Below, piece after piece: positions 14,000 to 16,828 of a stretch of DNA of 16,828 nt (positions within the stretch are counted from its first letter, which is position 1; each line of letters starts with the position of its first letter). The position numbers were made by a program, and so were the translations under genes. The notes below the pieces were generated by a model. The model was not told the DNA's origin. It saw nothing but the letters and a program-made list of their open reading frames with translations, and did not search any database. This DNA is from Peptococcaceae bacterium UBA5356 (GTDB lineage Bacteria; Bacillota; Peptococcia; DRI-13; DTU073), in contig DHPU01000044.1 of NCBI GenBank assembly GCA_002407935.1, positions 46,431-63,258 of the forward strand, written 5' to 3'.

Positions 14000-14013
14000 A
14001 TTGCCAGCGGGCT
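13990..14013. terminator. Hairpin shared by convergent genes, stop codons inside both arms
   Basis: AGCCCGCTG (13990-13998) and CAGCGGGCT (14005-14013) form a perfect GC-rich 9-bp stem with a 6-base loop. The CpaB-like TGA (13997-13999) overlaps the left arm and the DHHW-like TAG (14012-14014 on the minus strand) overlaps the right arm. The flanks are only moderately T-rich, so termination efficiency is uncertain. Confidence 0.75.
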
Positions 14014-15343
14014 ATTTAGACATTTGCTTGAGTAAGTCTGTAAAGCCATTATGATCAGTCACGAGGATATAATTTAAGAAGAGCACTTCTTGGATGCCTT
14101 TGTCCTTAATAAACTGGAAGATATTCAGTTTAAACTGGCGGGGATCTACGATATAAATCTCTTCATAGTGGGGTAGTAAAAAGGGAACAAAGGCATTAGC
14201 ATAAGAATCTTTAATAATGACGATTTTACGGTCATTTTTAATTTCGGTGGTGATTCTGCCCCAGGGACGGTCACCACTGAGAAAGATGCCGTATTTATTT
14301 TTATTCTTGGCATGGCTCATATCCAACAAGGCGGTTTGGAGAGGACCTTCATAGTAAACGGTGTATTCGTGGGCAATAAAAGGTTTATATAAGAAGACGG
14401 TATCGGGGTTTTCGCGGATCTTACTGCCTAGGGTCGTGGAGTATAAAGAGCCGAGATAAGGGGAGACTTGTTCAACTTCATATCGTTCAAGAGGGATCGG
14501 TTCTATTCCTTTCGTTTTCATGAAGGCGGTATAGGCATAATAGGCCCCTAGTGCTGTCCAGTGATGATCCGATCTGAAATAGAGATATTTGTCGGTATTG
14601 GGTTTGAGGGCATCATAAGCATTAATCGGAATGATCTTGGTGTTAAAATTTTTATTCACATATTCAATGGTTTTTTTCTGTGGTGAAGACAGGTTCCGAT
14701 AACGTTTATTTGTGACAAACTCTATTTGGGTAGGTGCGAGAAGAGAATAAACGGAAATGTTATTGTCATTTAGTTTTTCTTGAAAGCTGTTAAGGAAGGA
14801 GGCATAGTATTCACATGCCGCCGCATTAAAGGTATGAATCTCCATTGCTTTATCGTTAAGTACTAAGACTCTTCCAAGTACTTCCCCTTTAGCCTGCTCA
14901 TCCTCGTTATTTATATTAGTAGTATTAGGATTTTCATTCTCTTCGTTGCCTTGCTTAAGGTCTTCGTTGTCGTCGCTGTTATTGCTGGTTGGAGGACTAT
15001 TATCTTTGTCTTTTTGTACTTCGGCCACATTAGCCCCTTTATTAATAACAAGGGTGACGTTATCGCTGCCGGGCAAGGCCCATAATTCTTTGATCTTACC
15101 ACTGATTTTCACAAAATTTTCGCGAAAAATAAAAGTATCGGCAAAATATTCTTCATATTCCCGGGTAAGCTCGCCGCTAAAGAGTTTATTCAAGGCGAAG
15201 GTCGGTTTGGTTTTTAAGGTTCGGCTTTCCAATTGGGAGACGGTAGGCTTATTAGGCATACTAAAATTGAGTGTCCCTAAAAAGAAAAGAGGTACGAGAA
15301 AAAGTAGAATATTAAAATAGCTTGTCCAGCGGTTTTTTTTCAT
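14012..15343 (-). CDS. DHHW/AlgX-like polysaccharide acylation partner protein
   Basis: This 443-residue protein has one N-terminal membrane helix (about residues 10-24) and a large extracytoplasmic SGNH-like part. The namesake motif is SDHHWTALGAYYAY (DHHW at about 259-262); a later RKIVIIKDSYANAFVPFL supplies the GDSY/DSY-type Ser segment. An opening segment with ESR, EEYFADTFIFREN is typical of DHHW and AlgJ/AlgX proteins that act with an MBOAT acyltransferase, probably transferring acetyl to a polymer outside the membrane. Between about 112 and 152 it has an Asn/Asp/Glu-rich low-complexity insert. ATG 15343 is chosen because AAGGATGG lies 8 bases before it; ATG 15355 overlaps that SD. It follows the MBOAT gene after 36 bases. 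The acyl group and the polymer are unknown. Confidence 0.85.
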   Translation of the reverse strand: MKKNRWTSYFNILLFLVPLFFLGTLNFSMPNKPTVSQLESRTLKTKPTFALNKLFSGELTREYEEYFADTFIFRENFVKISGKIKELWALPGSDNVTLVINKGANVAEVQKDKDNSPPTSNNSDDNEDLKQGNEENENPNTTNINNEDEQAKGEVLGRVLVLNDKAMEIHTFNAAACEYYASFLNSFQEKLNDNNISVYSLLAPTQIEFVTNKRYRNLSSPQKKTIEYVNKNFNTKIIPINAYDALKPNTDKYLYFRSDHHWTALGAYYAYTAFMKTKGIEPIPLERYEVEQVSPYLGSLYSTTLGSKIRENPDTVFLYKPFIAHEYTVYYEGPLQTALLDMSHAKNKNKYGIFLSGDRPWGRITTEIKNDRKIVIIKDSYANAFVPFLLPHYEEIYIVDPRQFKLNIFQFIKDKGIQEVLFLNYILVTDHNGFTDLLKQMSK

Positions 15344-15362
15344 CTTTAAAACCATCCTTAAA

Positions 15363-15394
15363 ATTAAAATCTAAAATAATTAAAATCTAAAATA
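15363..15394. repeat. Perfect 16-bp tandem duplication at the MBOAT stop codon
   Basis: ATTAAAATCTAAAATA occurs at 15363-15378 and again at 15379-15394. The second copy contains the TAA stop and last codons of the MBOAT gene (minus strand); the first copy lies in the spacer before the DHHW-like gene. The unit is not a multiple of three, so it does not extend the protein. Confidence 0.9.
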
Positions 15395-16786
15395 AAGGAA
15401 AGGGTTATATGATTTTCCCACGAGGAGAATCGTGGCTAAGGTAAGAATCGCTAAGTTCAGGCAGGGTCTGATTGTTTGGCGGAAAAGAGTGTATTTTTTT
15501 GTGAGAGCGGGAATTTCGCGGCGGAGAAATGGAGTAAGCGGGGTACAGGCGGCGAAGGCCAGACAGAGGAAGAGAATATAGTTAGAGAAATAGATGCTTA
15601 GATTGGTGTCAATAAGCGGTTTCTGGCCAAAAGCAAACATCACATTAAGGAATTGCCACACAGTTTGCATATCTGTATAGTAGAAAAAGACCCAGCCAAT
15701 CAGAACGGCCGTAATTAAATAACAATGGGAAAAAAAGCGTGGTAATTTAGCAAACAGCTTGCTGAGAAACTTCCTTTCCAGCATAATCAAAAGTCCGTAG
15801 TATAATCCCCACAGGATAAAGTTCCAACTGGCACCATGCCACAGACCTGTTAAAAACCAGACGATGAACAGGTTGCGGAAATGGTGATTTCTATTTCCCC
15901 CCAGCGGAATGTAGACATAATCACGGAAAAAACTGCCGAGGGAGATATGCCACCGCCGCCAAAATTCACCGGCTGACCGAGAAATATAGGGATAATCAAA
16001 GTTCTCTTTATAAGTAAAGCCAAAAATTTTTCCTAAACCGATTGCCATGTCGGAATAGGCTGAGAAGTCAAAATAGATTTGTAATGCAAAAAGGGTAATT
16101 CCAAACCAGGCTCCTAAAACAGGGAGTGTCGATAAGTCGCTTTGTAAGAAGACTTCGGCAATTTCTCCGGCGGTATTAGCAAGAATAATCTTTTTCCCTA
16201 ATCCAAGGATAAAACGGTTGATTCCTTCATTAAAAAGGGAGAGGGTGACGGTTCTATGCTCAATCGCGGCGGCAATATCTTTATAGCGCACGATGGGTCC
16301 GGCCACCAATTGATGGAAAAGGGAGATATAGAGGAGAAATTTAGCAAAGGATTTTTGCGCGGTTACTTCACCTCTATAAACATCAACGATATAGGAAAGG
16401 CTTTGAAAGGTGTAAAAAGAAATACCGATGGGTAGTCCAAAGCTGTGAAACGGTAAGCCTGTCCCTAATAATTGGTTAATATTCTGGACGAGAAAACCGG
16501 AATATTTAAAAAATCCCAGCAAAGAAAGGTTTATGATGAGAGAGGAGATAAGGGCAGCTTTGCTTTGCCAGTTTCCTTTGTATTTTTCAATAAGCAGACC
16601 AAGAAGGAAGTCGGTAAAAGAGCTAATCACCAGCAGGCTTACCCAGATCGGTTCCCCCCAAGCATAAAAAACCAAGGAGAAGATGATTAAGACCCAGTTA
16701 CGATAGGTTAGGTTTTTGGATAAGAAATATAAGAGAAAGTTTAGCGGTAAAAAGATATAGAGAAAAATCAAACTGGAAAAGACCAA
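15380..16786 (-). CDS. MBOAT-family O-acyltransferase (AlgI/DltB-like)
   Basis: This polytopic membrane protein of 468 residues is an MBOAT acyltransferase that moves acyl groups across the membrane for polymer modification. Diagnostic stretches are FGLPIGISFYTFQSLSYIVD (about 116-135), EFWRRWHISLGSFFRDYVYI (about 274-293) followed by PLGG, and LTGLWHGASWNFILWGLYYG (about 313-332) with the catalytic His near 317. The length fits AlgI/PatA-like proteins. TTG 16786 is chosen because GGTGGTGA lies 5 bases upstream and the resulting N-terminus (MVFSSLIFLYIFLPL) matches the usual MBOAT opening. GTG codons at 16801-16795 form part of that SD. The paired DHHW-like protein follows. DltB is less likely because no other dlt genes are present; O-acetylation of an exopolysaccharide or wall polymer is inferred. 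Confidence 0.93.
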   Translation of the reverse strand: MVFSSLIFLYIFLPLNFLLYFLSKNLTYRNWVLIIFSLVFYAWGEPIWVSLLVISSFTDFLLGLLIEKYKGNWQSKAALISSLIINLSLLGFFKYSGFLVQNINQLLGTGLPFHSFGLPIGISFYTFQSLSYIVDVYRGEVTAQKSFAKFLLYISLFHQLVAGPIVRYKDIAAAIEHRTVTLSLFNEGINRFILGLGKKIILANTAGEIAEVFLQSDLSTLPVLGAWFGITLFALQIYFDFSAYSDMAIGLGKIFGFTYKENFDYPYISRSAGEFWRRWHISLGSFFRDYVYIPLGGNRNHHFRNLFIVWFLTGLWHGASWNFILWGLYYGLLIMLERKFLSKLFAKLPRFFSHCYLITAVLIGWVFFYYTDMQTVWQFLNVMFAFGQKPLIDTNLSIYFSNYILFLCLAFAACTPLTPFLRREIPALTKKYTLFRQTIRPCLNLAILTLATILLVGKSYNPFLYFRF

Positions 16787-16791
16787 TTGTT

Positions 16792-16799
16792 TCACCACC
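16792..16799 (-). promoter_or_regulatory. Ribosome binding site deciding the MBOAT start
   Basis: The minus strand reads GGTGGTGA, one mismatch from GGAGGTGA. It is 5 bases before TTG 16786. The three consecutive in-frame GTG codons that overlap it have no SD of their own. Confidence 0.6.
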
Positions 16800-16816
16800 A
16801 CATTTAAAATTACTTA

Positions 16817-16825
16817 AATATATCA
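16817..16825 (-). promoter_or_regulatory. Possible extended -10 promoter for the MBOAT-DHHW unit
   Basis: The minus strand reads TGATATATT: TGn plus TATATT (5 of 6 matches). The -35 region would be outside the window. The T/A-rich context makes chance matches likely. Transcription would start close to 16810, about 25 bases before the TTG start. Confidence 0.3.
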
Positions 16826-16828
16826 TTT

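Noticed and set aside
14946..15320. 124-codon plus-strand reading frame antisense to the DHHW-like gene
   Set aside because: The low-complexity serine/leucine content comes from the antisense of the Asn/Asp/Glu-rich and lysine-rich codons; the DHHW protein on the minus strand is well supported.

Overview
This 16.8-kb window most likely comes from the chromosome of an anaerobic, endospore-forming, low-GC Firmicute of the clostridial/Peptococcales type. That placement is inferred from AT-rich spacers, near-perfect Shine-Dalgarno sites, frequent GTG/TTG starts, a YtvI-type sporulation membrane protein, a ferredoxin-type homocysteine biosynthesis protein and a Tad-like pilus cluster without a secretin. 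No rRNA, tRNA, CRISPR array or transposase was seen.

Left part (1-5409). A NIL-domain/2x[4Fe-4S] protein and a UPF0280 (ApbE-like) protein form a tight two-gene unit known from anaerobic homocysteine biosynthesis. It converges on a YtvI/AI-2E-type membrane protein, and the two share a bidirectional terminator. Next, on the minus strand, is a complete BtuF-BtuC-BtuD-like ABC importer operon (binding lipoprotein, FecCD permease, ATPase) for corrinoid or an Fe(III) chelate. Its ATPase carries an unusual in-frame 12-bp repeat expansion.

Middle part (5410-13999). A divergent promoter region with a 17-bp palindrome precedes uppP (undecaprenyl-diphosphatase). It is followed on the same strand by a Tad/Flp-type machine: a TadZ/CpaE-like protein with a pseudo-receiver and a degenerate P-loop, a second degenerate ParA-like protein, a CpaF/TadA ATPase, TadB- and TadC-like membrane proteins, three small single-TM pilin-like proteins and a CpaB/RcpC-like SAF protein. 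The cluster ends in a hairpin terminator whose two arms contain the stop codons of two convergent genes. Secretin, prepilin peptidase and an obvious canonical Flp pilin are not present in the window.

Right part (13990-16828). On the minus strand, an MBOAT O-acyltransferase (AlgI/DltB-like) followed by a DHHW/AlgX-like protein form a predicted module for O-acylating an extracytoplasmic polymer.

No gene-free stretch exceeds 300 bases. The longest is 7801-8019, upstream of the second ParA-like gene. It holds a weak promoter candidate, a small inverted repeat and an unresolved hydrophobic reading frame. Several starts were moved to codons preceded by a good ribosome binding site. All functional calls rest on reading translated motifs by eye; no database search was made.
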